Below, piece after piece: positions 8,262 to 16,745 of a stretch of 64,000 bases of DNA. Position 1 is the stretch's first letter. Every line of letters starts with the position of its first letter. The position numbers and the translations under genes were made by a program. The notes under the pieces are model-generated. The model did no database searches, was not told where the DNA came from, and worked only from the letters and a program-made list of their open reading frames with translations. The stretch covers positions 1,612,001-1,676,000 of the forward strand of contig NZ_NEVS01000004.1 of assembly GCF_002261215.1 (NCBI RefSeq). Direction: 5' to 3'. The stretch comes from Bordetella genomosp. 11. GTDB taxonomy: Bacteria > Pseudomonadota > Gammaproteobacteria > Burkholderiales > Burkholderiaceae_B.

Positions 8262-9082
8262 ATCCGCTCCTCATGGGCGCCGCTTGCGCGCAGCAGGCTT
8301 TCCTGCAGCGTCTTCGCGTAGCGGCTGAACGTGGTGGTGACCATGAACTCGGGTTTGCGGGGGAAAGGCTCATCGATGGCGTGCGTCTCCACGACGCGGC
8401 CCGGCCGCGCCGCCATTACCACGACGCGGCTGGAAAGGAACACCGCCTCATGGATCGAATGCGTGACGAACAACACCGTCAGTTTCTTGCGCTGCCAGAG
8501 CGCCAGCAGATCGGAATCGAGCTTCATGCGCGTGATCTCGTCCAGCGCACCGAACGGCTCGTCCATCAGGAGCAGGTCGGGATCGGTCGCCAGGGCGCGC
8601 GCGATCGACACCCGCATCTGCATGCCGCCGGACAATGCGCGCGGCAAGGCCTGGGCGAAGCCGGACAGGCCGACCAGCTCCAGGGCCTCCGCCACCCGCC
8701 CGTCGGCCTGTTTGCGCGGCATGCGCGCCAGGTCCAGGGGCAGGCGGACATTGGCCTCCACCGACGCCCAGGGCATCAGGGTGGGAGACTGGAAAACGAA
8801 GGCCAGCCGCCGGCCGGTCGACGCCAGTTTTGAAACCGGCTGGCGCCAGAGCAGCAAACGGCCATCGGTAGGCTCGAGCAGGCCCGCGACCATCTTCAGC
8901 AACGTGCTCTTGCCGCAGCCCGACGGCCCCAGCAGCGTCACGAACTCGCCTTCGGCGACTTTCAGGTCGACCGGCTCCAGCGAGCGCGTGCCGTTGGGAT
9001 AGGTCATCTCCGCCGACAGGACTTCGATGGCGGGCGCGGCGGGCGCCGCGCCGGCGCGTGGCGTTGCGGGCAGGGCTGACAT
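8258..9082 (-). CDS. ABC transporter ATP-binding protein, nitrate/sulfonate type
   Basis: The 274-aa ATPase has Walker A GPSGCGKST, signature LSGGMQMRVSIARA, Walker B LLLMDEPFGALD and H-loop FVTHSIHEAV. The start at 9082 follows GGAGAA and excludes 25 upstream in-frame residues. An Ala/Pro-rich leader precedes the nucleotide-binding domain. It powers the adjacent permease. Confidence 0.9.
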   Translation of the reverse strand: MSALPATPRAGAAPAAPAIEVLSAEMTYPNGTRSLEPVDLKVAEGEFVTLLGPSGCGKSTLLKMVAGLLEPTDGRLLLWRQPVSKLASTGRRLAFVFQSPTLMPWASVEANVRLPLDLARMPRKQADGRVAEALELVGLSGFAQALPRALSGGMQMRVSIARALATDPDLLLMDEPFGALDEITRMKLDSDLLALWQRKKLTVLFVTHSIHEAVFLSSRVVVMAARPGRVVETHAIDEPFPRKPEFMVTTTFSRYAKTLQESLLRASGAHEERI

Positions 9083-9107
9083 GTCGGCGTTTCTCCGGGC
9101 GCTCGGC

Positions 9108-10094
9108 TCAGGGCAGGACATGGATGGCCTGCACCAGCCGCAGGTCATAGGCGTCATTCACCTTGACCTTGGAGGTATCCAGCAAGCCGTAACGCACCAG
9201 GAAGTCATAACTGGCCTGCGCACGCGCCTGCGTGATGGTGCCGATTCCCTGGGTGGCGGCGTCCCCGCTCGTCACCAGCTGGGTCTCGCGCATGCGTGCC
9301 AGGCTGAAGGCGAGCTGCTCGTCGGTGATGTTGGGATTGGCCTTCTTGATCAGCGCGTTGCCCGGCGCCGGATCGGCGAGATAGCTCTTCCAGCCTTCGG
9401 CGGTCGCGCGCAGGAAAGCCGAGATGTCCTTCGCACGCTTGGCCACCGTGTCCTGCATGCAGGTAACCGTGGAGGCATACGCCGGATAGCCATGGTCGGC
9501 GAACATCAACACGTTGGCCTTGACGCCGGCCTTCTGCACCGCGAACGGTTCCGAAGTGATATACGCCTGCTGCGCCGCGTTACTGTCGGCGATGAAGGGC
9601 TGGATATTGAAGGTATACGGCCGCGCCTGCGCATCGGTCAGCCCGTACTTGGCCTTGAGCCAGGGCCAGTAATTGCGGTAGGCGCCGCCGCCGATCAGGA
9701 TGGTCTTGCCCTTCAGGTCCTCGAAGCGGGTCACGTCCTCGTGTGTGATCAATGCCTGCGGGTCTTTCTGCAGCCACGCGGCGACAGTCACCACGGGCAC
9801 GCCGCTGGCGCGCGTCTGCAGCATCTGCAGGTCGCTGGAACCCATCACGCAGTCCGCCTGGCCGCCGGCCATCATCTGCACGGTATTGACCTGCGGCCCG
9901 CCCATCTTGATGGTGACGTTCAAGCCGGCCTTCTCGTAGAGGCCCTGCGCCAGGGCCTGGTACATGCCGCCGTGTTCCGCCTGCGCGTACCAGTTCGTCA
10001 TGTACGTGAAGTCCGCGGCCTGCGCCGCGCTCGACAGCGCGCACGCCGCCATGCCTATGCGGATGCCGGAAAGAACGGGACGAAACTTGGACAT
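9108..10094 (-). CDS. ABC transporter substrate-binding protein, NMT1/THI5-like
   Basis: The 328-aa periplasmic protein has a Sec signal peptide ending near residue 26 (SSAAQA). It then shows the family pattern FTYMTNWYAQAEHGGMYQAL, YEKAGLNVTIKMGGP and GGQADCVMGSS. Members bind pyrimidine precursors, riboflavin, taurine-like sulfonates or nitriles. The start follows AAGGGG. Proximity to pyrimidine-type amidohydrolases suggests an N-heterocyclic ligand (inference). Confidence 0.85.
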   Translation of the reverse strand: MSKFRPVLSGIRIGMAACALSSAAQAADFTYMTNWYAQAEHGGMYQALAQGLYEKAGLNVTIKMGGPQVNTVQMMAGGQADCVMGSSDLQMLQTRASGVPVVTVAAWLQKDPQALITHEDVTRFEDLKGKTILIGGGAYRNYWPWLKAKYGLTDAQARPYTFNIQPFIADSNAAQQAYITSEPFAVQKAGVKANVLMFADHGYPAYASTVTCMQDTVAKRAKDISAFLRATAEGWKSYLADPAPGNALIKKANPNITDEQLAFSLARMRETQLVTSGDAATQGIGTITQARAQASYDFLVRYGLLDTSKVKVNDAYDLRLVQAIHVLP

Positions 10095-10115
10095 GACGGA
10101 GTTCCCCTTATGGAT

Positions 10116-11402
10116 TCAATGGATGTGGTCCGCTGGCGTTCGCGGATACGGCGCTTCGCGCGGCATATCCGCGGAAACGGAAGAAACGAACACGCCGCGG
10201 CGCAGCACCAGGCGTGGCCAGGCGCGGGACGGGAAACCGGCCCGGCTGGAGGAAGGAAGAACGATGAGGTCCGCCGCGTCACCCGCGCGCAGCGGGGCGC
10301 CCGCGCCGGCGTCGAGCCAGTCGCGGCGGCAGACGGCTTGCGACCAATCGTCGAAAACGTCGCCCAGTTGCGCCGCCAGCGCGCCCAGGCCCAACGCGTC
10401 GAGCGGGTCATAGCTGCCGCTGGCGCAGAACGGATCCTGCACGTTGTCGCTGGCCAGCAGCACGGGTATGCCTCGTTCGCGCGCCTCCTGCACCAGCGTC
10501 AGCCCGCGCATGCGCGGCGTATGGCCGGTCCTCGCGTCCTGCAACAGGAGATTGGTGGCCGGCAGGCAGACCAGCCGGATGCCGGCGTCGGCGACGTCAT
10601 CCAGGATGCGCAGGGCCCGGTCGCGTGGCATGGCCGCCAGGGCACAGGCATGTCCGCATACGATGCGCCCCTGCATGCCGGTTTCGCGCGCCAGCCGGGC
10701 CACGGTGGTCAGGCCCACGGCCTCCGGCGCCAGCTCTTCGTCCACGTGCAGGTCCAGGCGCAGCCCGGTATCGGCCGCGGCCCGCACCAGATGCCCCAAC
10801 GCATCCGCCTGCCAGTTGCTGGTGTGCACGAACGCGCCCAGGCACGCATAATCCGCATCCCGCGCGATACGCCGGGCCAGGCGCCAGGCCTCGTCGCGGC
10901 TTGCGTAGTAAGGCAGGGGCGCGAGGTTCACGCAATCGATGTCGATCCGGCCGCGCCATTGCTCCGCCAGCTCCAGCAGGACCGGCCAGGCCATGGGCAC
11001 GCGGCCGGTGGGTTCGCGCCAGTCGCAATGCGTGCGCAGCCGGCCGACGCCTGCCTCCCAGGCCCATTGCAGGCCCTGCCCGGCCCGCTCGCGCACGTCT
11101 GTTTCGGTCCACACGGACTGGTCACGCATCATCGCCTGGATCGCATTCAACAGGCCGGGCGGCACATCGCCCAGGCGGGCGCGGGTGAAAGTCTTGTCCA
11201 GGTGGGTATGGGCGTCGACCAGCGCGGGCAAGGCCAATGCACCTGCCGCTTGCCAGGCCTCTTGCGGCGCGTGGAGCGCGCTCGGCAACAAGCCAGCGAT
11301 ACGCCCGCCGGCGATGGAGATGTCGGTCAGCCCGGCGGCGTCGCGGGGCGCCTCCAGCCAAGCGGGCAAGCGCAGGCCATGCAGGTACACGGGCGTGTTC
11401 AT
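10116..11402 (-). CDS. Amidohydrolase-superfamily deaminase (cytosine deaminase-like)
   Basis: The 428-aa protein has the HxH metal motif in DAHTHLDKTF, the HVDE and CGHACAL His motifs, and the catalytic Asp in LLASDNVQDP, in the order seen in CodA/AtzC-type aminohydrolases. These remove amino or alkylamino groups from pyrimidines, triazines or creatinine. The start at 11402 overlaps the reductase stop by four bases (ATGA). It is the second gene of the operon behind the RutR-type operator, so a pyrimidine-like substrate is a reasonable guess. Confidence 0.82.
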   Translation of the reverse strand: MNTPVYLHGLRLPAWLEAPRDAAGLTDISIAGGRIAGLLPSALHAPQEAWQAAGALALPALVDAHTHLDKTFTRARLGDVPPGLLNAIQAMMRDQSVWTETDVRERAGQGLQWAWEAGVGRLRTHCDWREPTGRVPMAWPVLLELAEQWRGRIDIDCVNLAPLPYYASRDEAWRLARRIARDADYACLGAFVHTSNWQADALGHLVRAAADTGLRLDLHVDEELAPEAVGLTTVARLARETGMQGRIVCGHACALAAMPRDRALRILDDVADAGIRLVCLPATNLLLQDARTGHTPRMRGLTLVQEARERGIPVLLASDNVQDPFCASGSYDPLDALGLGALAAQLGDVFDDWSQAVCRRDWLDAGAGAPLRAGDAADLIVLPSSSRAGFPSRAWPRLVLRRGVFVSSVSADMPREAPYPRTPADHIH

Positions 11403-12382
11403 AGGTCCAGCACCAAGGTGGGCGACGCGCACGTCGCGCAGCACAGGGCCACGTATTCGCGGCGTTCATCGGTATCGAGGCAGCTGTCGTGATGCTCGGG
11501 CAGGCCATCCAGATAGCGTGTGACGCATGAACCGCAGACGCCCTGTTCGCATACCGTGTCCAGCGCCACGCCCGCGACAAGCAGCGCATGCGCCAGCGTC
11601 TCGCCGGGGGCCACGGAAATGCTGCGTTGCTGGCGTGCCAGCACCAGCTCCACCGGGGACGGGGACGCCGGCGGGGCCCTGCCCGCCTCGGCAGGCAAGG
11701 CCCCGCCGAAGGATTCGCTATGCCTTTGCGCGTCGGAAAGATGGCCGCTGCGCGCGCGCACGGCCTGCATGAACCCTTCCGGACCGCAGTAATAGACGTG
11801 CCCATCGGGCGGCAGCTCATCGAGCAGGGCCGACAAGTCCAGTTTCTGGGGCGCCTCCGGCGCGTCGAAATGCAGGCGCACGGCACCGGCCCAGGGTTGC
11901 TCGCGCCAATCCGCCGGCAGCGGCAGGTGCTGCTCGGACCGGCAGAACACCGCGAGCTGGAAACGCTGGCCGGCGCGATGCAGGACGCGCGCCATGGCGA
12001 GCAGCGGCGTCACGCCTATGCCGCCTCCCAGCAACAGATGGCAGCCCGCATCGCTCGCCAGGGCGAAATGGTTGCGGGGCAGGCTGGCGCGCAGCCGCGC
12101 GCCCGGACCCGCCCGGCGATGCATCGCCAGGGAGCCGCCGCGCCCCAGGTCTTCCCGTTTGACGGCGATGTCGTAGCAGCCGCCGTGGTCCGGATCGCCG
12201 CACAGCGAATACGCCCGCGCCAGTCCGTCATCGAGCTTGAACGCCAGGTGGGCGCCCGCTTCCCATGACGGCAAGGGGCCACCGTCCTCCGCTGCCAGGC
12301 GATAGGCGCGTATCTCGGGCGTCAGGTCGGTGACCTCGCGCACGACCAGATTCAACGGGTAGGCATCGGCGGAAACAGGCAT
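11399..12382 (-). CDS. PDR/VanB-type oxidoreductase (flavin, NAD(P)H, C-terminal 2Fe-2S)
   Basis: The 327-aa protein has a flavin-binding barrel with RAYSLCGDP, a nucleotide-binding domain with GGGIGVTPLLAMA and YYCGPEGFM, and a plant-type 2Fe-2S domain (CEQGVCGSC then a distal Cys). This is the phthalate-dioxygenase-reductase layout, which normally feeds electrons to a Rieske or other oxygenase. No oxygenase gene is present in the operon. It is the first gene behind the operators at 12393-12421. Confidence 0.85.
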   Translation of the reverse strand: MPVSADAYPLNLVVREVTDLTPEIRAYRLAAEDGGPLPSWEAGAHLAFKLDDGLARAYSLCGDPDHGGCYDIAVKREDLGRGGSLAMHRRAGPGARLRASLPRNHFALASDAGCHLLLGGGIGVTPLLAMARVLHRAGQRFQLAVFCRSEQHLPLPADWREQPWAGAVRLHFDAPEAPQKLDLSALLDELPPDGHVYYCGPEGFMQAVRARSGHLSDAQRHSESFGGALPAEAGRAPPASPSPVELVLARQQRSISVAPGETLAHALLVAGVALDTVCEQGVCGSCVTRYLDGLPEHHDSCLDTDERREYVALCCATCASPTLVLDL

Positions 12383-12392
12383 TGCTCAGTTT

Positions 12393-12408
12393 TTGACTAA
12401 ATGGTTTG
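12393..12408. promoter_or_regulatory. Second, weaker RutR-type half-conserved operator
   Basis: TTGACTAAATGGTTTG matches TTGACCA-N2-TGGTCAA at 10 of 14 defined positions. It lies with its centre 13 bases from the strong site at 12406-12421, overlapping it slightly. A tandem arrangement could allow cooperative repression. It could also be chance similarity in an AT-richer promoter. Confidence 0.4.
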
Positions 12409-12421
12409 ACCACTTGGTCAG
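12406..12421. promoter_or_regulatory. RutR-type operator upstream of the catabolic operon
   Basis: TTGACCACTTGGTCAG matches the known E. coli RutR consensus TTGACCA-N2-TGGTCAA at 13 of 14 defined positions. It is centred about 31 bases upstream of the reductase start codon and just downstream of the RutR-like TetR gene. Binding here would block the promoter of the whole minus-strand operon. In E. coli, RutR is released by uracil or thymine. Confidence 0.75.
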
Positions 12422-12474
12422 AATAAGCAAACCCTATGCCAGATTTCTACCCAGGGAGAGGAGCCACGCCCGTT

Positions 12475-13116
12475 TCAGTCACGCACCAAACCGCAGCAGC
12501 GAAGCACCATATCGGTGATAGACCGCACTATCGGCTCGCGGTCCATCGGCGCGCCCGGCGCGACGCCAAGCATGATGCGGACCTGGATGTCATAGTCCGC
12601 GTAGTGCTGGGTCATGCTCCAGATATTGATCAGCAGCAGGCGCGGGTCGGTGCGGCGTATCTGGCCGGTACGCATCCAGTTCTCGATCACGGCGACCTTT
12701 TGGTTGATCGACGCCAGGGCGATGGGCCAATACCGGCCCAGGTTCGGGCCGCCGTCCAGCAGTTCGCGCGTGAAAATGCGCGACAGCGCGGGGAAGTCCA
12801 GGGAGTAATCCACCTTCTTGCGGATGTACTCGCGCAGCACGTCGGCGGGCTGGTCGGAATTCGGGTCCTCGAAAACGAAGCCCGCCGACCATCCGTGCAG
12901 CACGTCCTGCAGCAGCTCCTGGTACAGCGCTTCCTTGCTCACGATGTAGTAGTGCAGCTGCGGCTTGGACAGCCCTGCCCGCGTCGCGATGTCCTGGGTG
13001 GACGTGCCGCGAAAGCCATGCTGGTCGAACGCGGAGATCGCGGCCTCGCGTATGGCGCCCAGAATGCGCTCCCGATTGGCATTCTGGCGTTGGAGACGGG
13101 GCAAGGGCGTGGACAT
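12475..13116 (-). CDS. TetR-family regulator, RutR-like
   Basis: The 213-aa protein has an N-terminal helix-turn-helix near residues 38-60 (TSTQDIATRAGLSKPQLHYY). Its ligand domain carries the RutR/YcdC-type signatures YIRKKVDYSLDFPALSRIF and IWSMTQHYADYDIQV. RutR controls pyrimidine catabolism. The start at 13116 trims 45 upstream in-frame residues; no strong ribosome site is seen. A matching operator lies immediately downstream, before the reductase gene, so it probably represses the catabolic operon. Confidence 0.85.
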   Translation of the reverse strand: MSTPLPRLQRQNANRERILGAIREAAISAFDQHGFRGTSTQDIATRAGLSKPQLHYYIVSKEALYQELLQDVLHGWSAGFVFEDPNSDQPADVLREYIRKKVDYSLDFPALSRIFTRELLDGGPNLGRYWPIALASINQKVAVIENWMRTGQIRRTDPRLLLINIWSMTQHYADYDIQVRIMLGVAPGAPMDREPIVRSITDMVLRCCGLVRD

Positions 13117-13297
13117 AAAACGGACGATGGACAGGTGCGAAGGACGCCATGGTAGGCAGCTCCCCTTGCTTGGCGCAAGCGCATTTACCCCGGCGTGGCC
13201 GCCGGCCGCCATGGCCAGGCGCGATCCTTGAAACTCGACCAGCCCATCCACCGCGCATGGATCCCCGAACCCGCGCTCCCCGCGACGCCCCGCCGGC

Positions 13298-13395
13298 GCG
13301 AAAGATCCTGAATCCGGCGAAGGATCTCACCCGAATACCATGGCGGAAATCCAGGGCAGGCTGTCGGCCTGACGGTATTCCTATCCGTCTTCGCG
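13298..13395 (+). pseudogene. Remnant of host-attachment gene 3' end (copy of 2042-2170)
   Basis: The stretch repeats the tail, stop codon and downstream bases of the host-attachment gene, with about 30 bases deleted and a few substitutions. It has no start. It forms the first part of the right-hand direct repeat and ends inside the LysR 3' end at 13381. The rest of the gap 13117-13297 shows no gene or motif I can support. Confidence 0.8.
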
Positions 13396-13767
13396 CGGCT
13401 CCGCCGGCGGATAGTGCGCTTGCAGTAGCGCCCAGATTTCATCCACGACGCCGTGTTCCGGCACGCGGCCCGCCCGATACAGGGAGACCGGGACCTCTAC
13501 CCTGGGCAGCTCCGGCCCTACCATCACCAGGGCCTTGATCGCCAGCTCGCGCGCGATCAGGCGTTCCGGCAGCCAGGCCATGCCCATGCCGGCCAGCGCC
13601 ATTTCCTTGATGCCCGCAACGAAGCCGGATTCCTGCACGATGCGGACTTCGTAGCGGTCCATCAGGGGCGGCAGGCAGTGCTTGTAGAGGATCGTACCCA
13701 TGAAGCTATGGGCCGGATAGCCCAGCAGCCGGACGGAACGCCGCGCGTGCGGACGGTGCACGGGCGC
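13298..13767. repeat. Right copy of decayed direct repeat (partner 2042-2334)
   Basis: Same orientation as the left copy. It comprises the host-attachment tail remnant followed by the 3' part of the intact LysR gene. The two copies complement each other, with a full host-attachment gene on the left and a full LysR on the right. That is what single-crossover integration or a duplication followed by decay would leave. Confidence 0.82.
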
Positions 13768-14304
13768 GCCGGCCGCGGTGGCCGCGCTGACGGCGATGAG
13801 GCGTTCATGGCCCAGATCCAGGCGCGCGGTATGCGGCATGGATGCCTGCAGCGGGGTATCGGCCTCCAGGCATAGCAGCAGCTGGGCCTCGCCGGACGCG
13901 AAGCGGGCGATGCTCTCGCCCCGGTCCTGCGAGTCCACGCCCAGCTCCACGCCGGGAGCCTCGCGCTGCACCAGGCGCAATAGACCGGGCAGCCAGGTGA
14001 TCGTCAGCGTATGCTGGGCCGCGACCAGGGCGCGCCGGACGCCATGATGCTCCGACTGGATCCGGTTGCGCAGCTCGGTGGCCTGCATCAACAGCGCGCG
14101 GAACTCGTGCGTGTAGCGTTCGCCCAGCGGCGTCAGCCGCAGCCCCGCGCTGCCGCGGTCGATCAGCCTGACACCCAGCCAGTCCTCCAGCATCTGGATG
14201 CGGCGCGAGAAAGCCGGCTGGGTGATGTTGCGCATCGCCGCCGCCCGCGAGAACGTGCCCGCCTGCAGCAGCGCAAGAAAATCTTCCAGCCAGATCAGCT
14301 TCAT
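13381..14304 (-). CDS. LysR-family regulator, HypT-like
   Basis: The 307-aa protein opens with MKLIWLEDFLALLQAGTFSR followed by NITQPAFSRRIQMLEDWLGV, the N-terminal HTH pattern of YjiE/HypT-type regulators, and then a LysR effector domain. It is divergent from the D-cysteine desulfhydrase-like gene and probably controls it. The last codons run into the host-attachment remnant, but the frame is open and ends at 13381. The start at 14304 removes 74 spurious upstream residues. Confidence 0.85.
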   Translation of the reverse strand: MKLIWLEDFLALLQAGTFSRAAAMRNITQPAFSRRIQMLEDWLGVRLIDRGSAGLRLTPLGERYTHEFRALLMQATELRNRIQSEHHGVRRALVAAQHTLTITWLPGLLRLVQREAPGVELGVDSQDRGESIARFASGEAQLLLCLEADTPLQASMPHTARLDLGHERLIAVSAATAAGAPVHRPHARRSVRLLGYPAHSFMGTILYKHCLPPLMDRYEVRIVQESGFVAGIKEMALAGMGMAWLPERLIARELAIKALVMVGPELPRVEVPVSLYRAGRVPEHGVVDEIWALLQAHYPPAEPREDG

Positions 14305-14331
14305 AGGTAGACCGCATGCAACCGGGGCCTC

Positions 14332-14346
14332 ATGCAAAAAAAGCAT
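14332..14346. promoter_or_regulatory. Candidate LysR box (ATGC-N7-GCAT)
   Basis: A 15-bp dyad, ATGC, seven A residues, GCAT, satisfies the T-N11-A rule for LysR boxes. It lies 28 bases upstream of the LysR start in the divergent region with the desulfhydrase gene. It is the only AT-rich dyad in this 224-base gap. Confidence 0.5.
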
Positions 14347-14528
14347 AAGGGCCAGAAAATATAGCATTGGGCGCCCGGCCCGGCGCTCCGGTAACCTCGA
14401 CGACGCGCGACATTTCCCACCGCCCACGCGGTTTCCAGGCATACGGTGCATGGGCCCGGGCTGTCGGGCAAGCATCGCGAGACCGCCGTCCAACGGCACC
14501 CTTTTCCTTTTCGCTGCGATCGCCATCC

Positions 14529-15560
14529 ATGCTGCATCTTGCCGCCTATCCGCGTGTACGCCTGGGACATTTCCCGACGCCCCTGGAACCCCTGCCCAAT
14601 CTGTCCCGCCATCTGGGCGGCCCGAACATCTTCATCAAGCGCGATGACTGCACCGGCCTGGCCACGGGCGGCAACAAGACGCGCAAACTCGAATTCCTGG
14701 TCGCCGAGGCCCTCGCGCAAGGCGCGGACACGCTGATTACCCAGGGTGCCGTGCAATCGAACCATGCCCGCCAGACCGTCGCCGCGGCGGCGCGCTTCGG
14801 CCTGCAATGCAAGATCCTGCTGGAATCCCGGGTGGCCGACGGCGGCGAGGATTACGAAGAATCCGGCAATGTAATGCTGGACCGCCTGCTCGGCGGCGAG
14901 ATCGTCGCGCGCCTGCCGGCGGGCACCAACATGCAGAAGGCAATGGAAGACCTGGCCGCCGAACTGCGCGAGCGCGGCAACAAGCCCTATGTCATTCCCG
15001 GCGGGGGGTCGAACCCCGTCGGCGCCCTGGGCTATGTCGCCTGCGCCCAGGAACTCCTGACGCAGTCCTTCGAAATGGGCCTGCGGCTGGATTGCGTCGT
15101 GCACGCCACGGGCAGCGCCGGTACCCAGGCGGGCCTGGTGACGGGCCTGGCGGCCAGCAACAGCGGTATTCCCGTGATGGGCATCAGCGTGCGCGCGGCG
15201 CAGCAGCAACAGGAAGACAACGTCTGGAAGCTGGTACAGGCGACGCGCGACTACATGGGACTGCCCGCGGATTCGATCCGCCGCGAGGCCGTCATGGTGG
15301 ATGCCGGCCACGTGGGCGGGGGCTACGGCGTGCCCACCGAGGGCATGATCGAAGCGGTGCGCCTGGCCGCCGAACTGGAAGGCATCCTGCTGGACCCGGT
15401 ATATTCCGGCAAGGGTATGGCCGGCCTGATCGCGCAGATCCGCGCCGGCAAGTTCAGCGACGACCAGAACGTCGTCTTCGTGCACACGGGTGGATCGGCC
15501 GCGCTGTTCGCGTACCGCTCCACGTTCGACGCGGCCGGCAGCGCGCGCGCGAACGCCTGA
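14529..15560 (+). CDS. PLP-dependent D-cysteine desulfhydrase / L-cysteate sulfo-lyase
   Basis: The 343-aa fold-type II PLP enzyme of the ACC-deaminase family begins MLHLAAYPRVRLGHFPTPLE. The PLP lysine lies in TGGNKTRKLEF near residue 50, followed by QGAVQSNHARQT and a C-terminal GLIAQIR region. Family members degrade D-cysteine to pyruvate, sulfide and ammonia, or cleave L-cysteate (CuyA); the sequence alone does not separate the two. It probably leads the + strand operon with the downstream transporter. Confidence 0.82.
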   Translation: MLHLAAYPRVRLGHFPTPLEPLPNLSRHLGGPNIFIKRDDCTGLATGGNKTRKLEFLVAEALAQGADTLITQGAVQSNHARQTVAAAARFGLQCKILLESRVADGGEDYEESGNVMLDRLLGGEIVARLPAGTNMQKAMEDLAAELRERGNKPYVIPGGGSNPVGALGYVACAQELLTQSFEMGLRLDCVVHATGSAGTQAGLVTGLAASNSGIPVMGISVRAAQQQQEDNVWKLVQATRDYMGLPADSIRREAVMVDAGHVGGGYGVPTEGMIEAVRLAAELEGILLDPVYSGKGMAGLIAQIRAGKFSDDQNVVFVHTGGSAALFAYRSTFDAAGSARANA

Positions 15561-15633
15561 TCGGACACCGTCCTCCCGCTGGCGGGCGGACGGTTGTTTC
15601 GAGCGGGTCCATAAACCGACAAGGGGAAGTACC

Positions 15634-16725
15634 ATGACCGAAAAACCCACGATCCCGCCGTCGCTTTCGCGCACGCGCCGGACATTGCTGAAAACCGGCG
15701 CCGCCGCGGCGGGCGTGATCCTCGGCGCCCCCCTGGCGCGGGCGGCCGATCGCGGCAAAGTCATCGTGCGCAGCCTGGGCGGCGCCTACGATGCCGCGAT
15801 GAAGAAAGCCCTGCATGCGCCCTTCACGGAGGCGACCGGCATCGACGTCGTCCTGCAGACGGCGAGCGCGGGACAGGTACGGGCGATGGTGCAATCCGGC
15901 CGCGGCGGCCTGGACGTGGTGGACATCGGCCTGCCCAGCATGGTGGCCTTCGACGCCGACGGCATCCTGCAGCCGCTGGCCTACGACAAGATGACCTACA
16001 CCCGGCCGCAGGACATCTACGACGCGGTACGCAAGCCCAATTACGTGGGCAGCCTGTATTTCGCCACGGTGCTGGTCTACAACACCCAGGCCTACTCGAA
16101 GGACCATCACCCGACCACCTGGGCGCAATTCTGGGACTTGAAAGCCTGGCCCGGCCCGCGCACCATCGCCAGCCAGTCGGCCGGTTCGGTGCCGCTGGAG
16201 TTCGCGATGCTGGCCGCCGGCAAGCCCATGGACAAGATCTACCCGATCGATCTGAACGAGGCGTATGCCTCGCTATCCAAGGTCAAGCCGGGCGTGGTCA
16301 AGTGGTGGGAAACCGGCGCGATTTCCGCGCAACTGCTGGAACGCAAGGAAGCGGTGCTGGGCGCGGTGTGGAATGGACGCGCGCAGGACCTGATCGACAA
16401 GGGCGCGCCGCTGGCCATCGAATGGAACCAGGCGCGGCGGGAGGTCCAGGGACTGGGCATCGTCAAGGGCGCCCCCAACGCGGCGAACGCCCAGAAGTAC
16501 ATCGACTTCGCGCTGCAGCCCAAGGTGCAGGCTGAGCTGACCCGCTACATCGCCTACGGTCCGACCAATCGCGCCGCCCTGCCGCTGATCAAGCCCGAGG
16601 ATGCGCAGAAGCTGCCCAGCGTGCCGGAACACTACGACCATTCCTTCGACATGGATTACGCCTGGTGGCAGGCCAATCTTGCCGAGGTTGGCAAGCGCTG
16701 GCAGGCCTGGGTGCTGCAAGCCTGA
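15634..16725 (+). CDS. ABC transporter substrate-binding protein, polyamine/PotD-type, Tat signal
   Basis: The 363-aa protein has a twin-arginine-like leader (SRTRRTLLKTGAAAAGVILG, cleavage near APLARA), implying periplasmic export. The mature part follows the PotD/PotF-like extracellular solute-binding family 1 fold. The start follows AAGGGG. With 16746-19623 it makes a complete four-gene importer. Its partner hydrolases suggest a small N-containing or peptide-like ligand. Confidence 0.85.
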   Translation: MTEKPTIPPSLSRTRRTLLKTGAAAAGVILGAPLARAADRGKVIVRSLGGAYDAAMKKALHAPFTEATGIDVVLQTASAGQVRAMVQSGRGGLDVVDIGLPSMVAFDADGILQPLAYDKMTYTRPQDIYDAVRKPNYVGSLYFATVLVYNTQAYSKDHHPTTWAQFWDLKAWPGPRTIASQSAGSVPLEFAMLAAGKPMDKIYPIDLNEAYASLSKVKPGVVKWWETGAISAQLLERKEAVLGAVWNGRAQDLIDKGAPLAIEWNQARREVQGLGIVKGAPNAANAQKYIDFALQPKVQAELTRYIAYGPTNRAALPLIKPEDAQKLPSVPEHYDHSFDMDYAWWQANLAEVGKRWQAWVLQA

Positions 16726-16745
16726 GCGCGCGTCGGGACACCATC

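Noticed and set aside
2042..13767. Classical transposon or integrative element with attachment sites
   Set aside because: I found no transposase, integrase, terminal inverted repeats or tRNA at the edges. The repeats are gene fragments rather than att-like sites.
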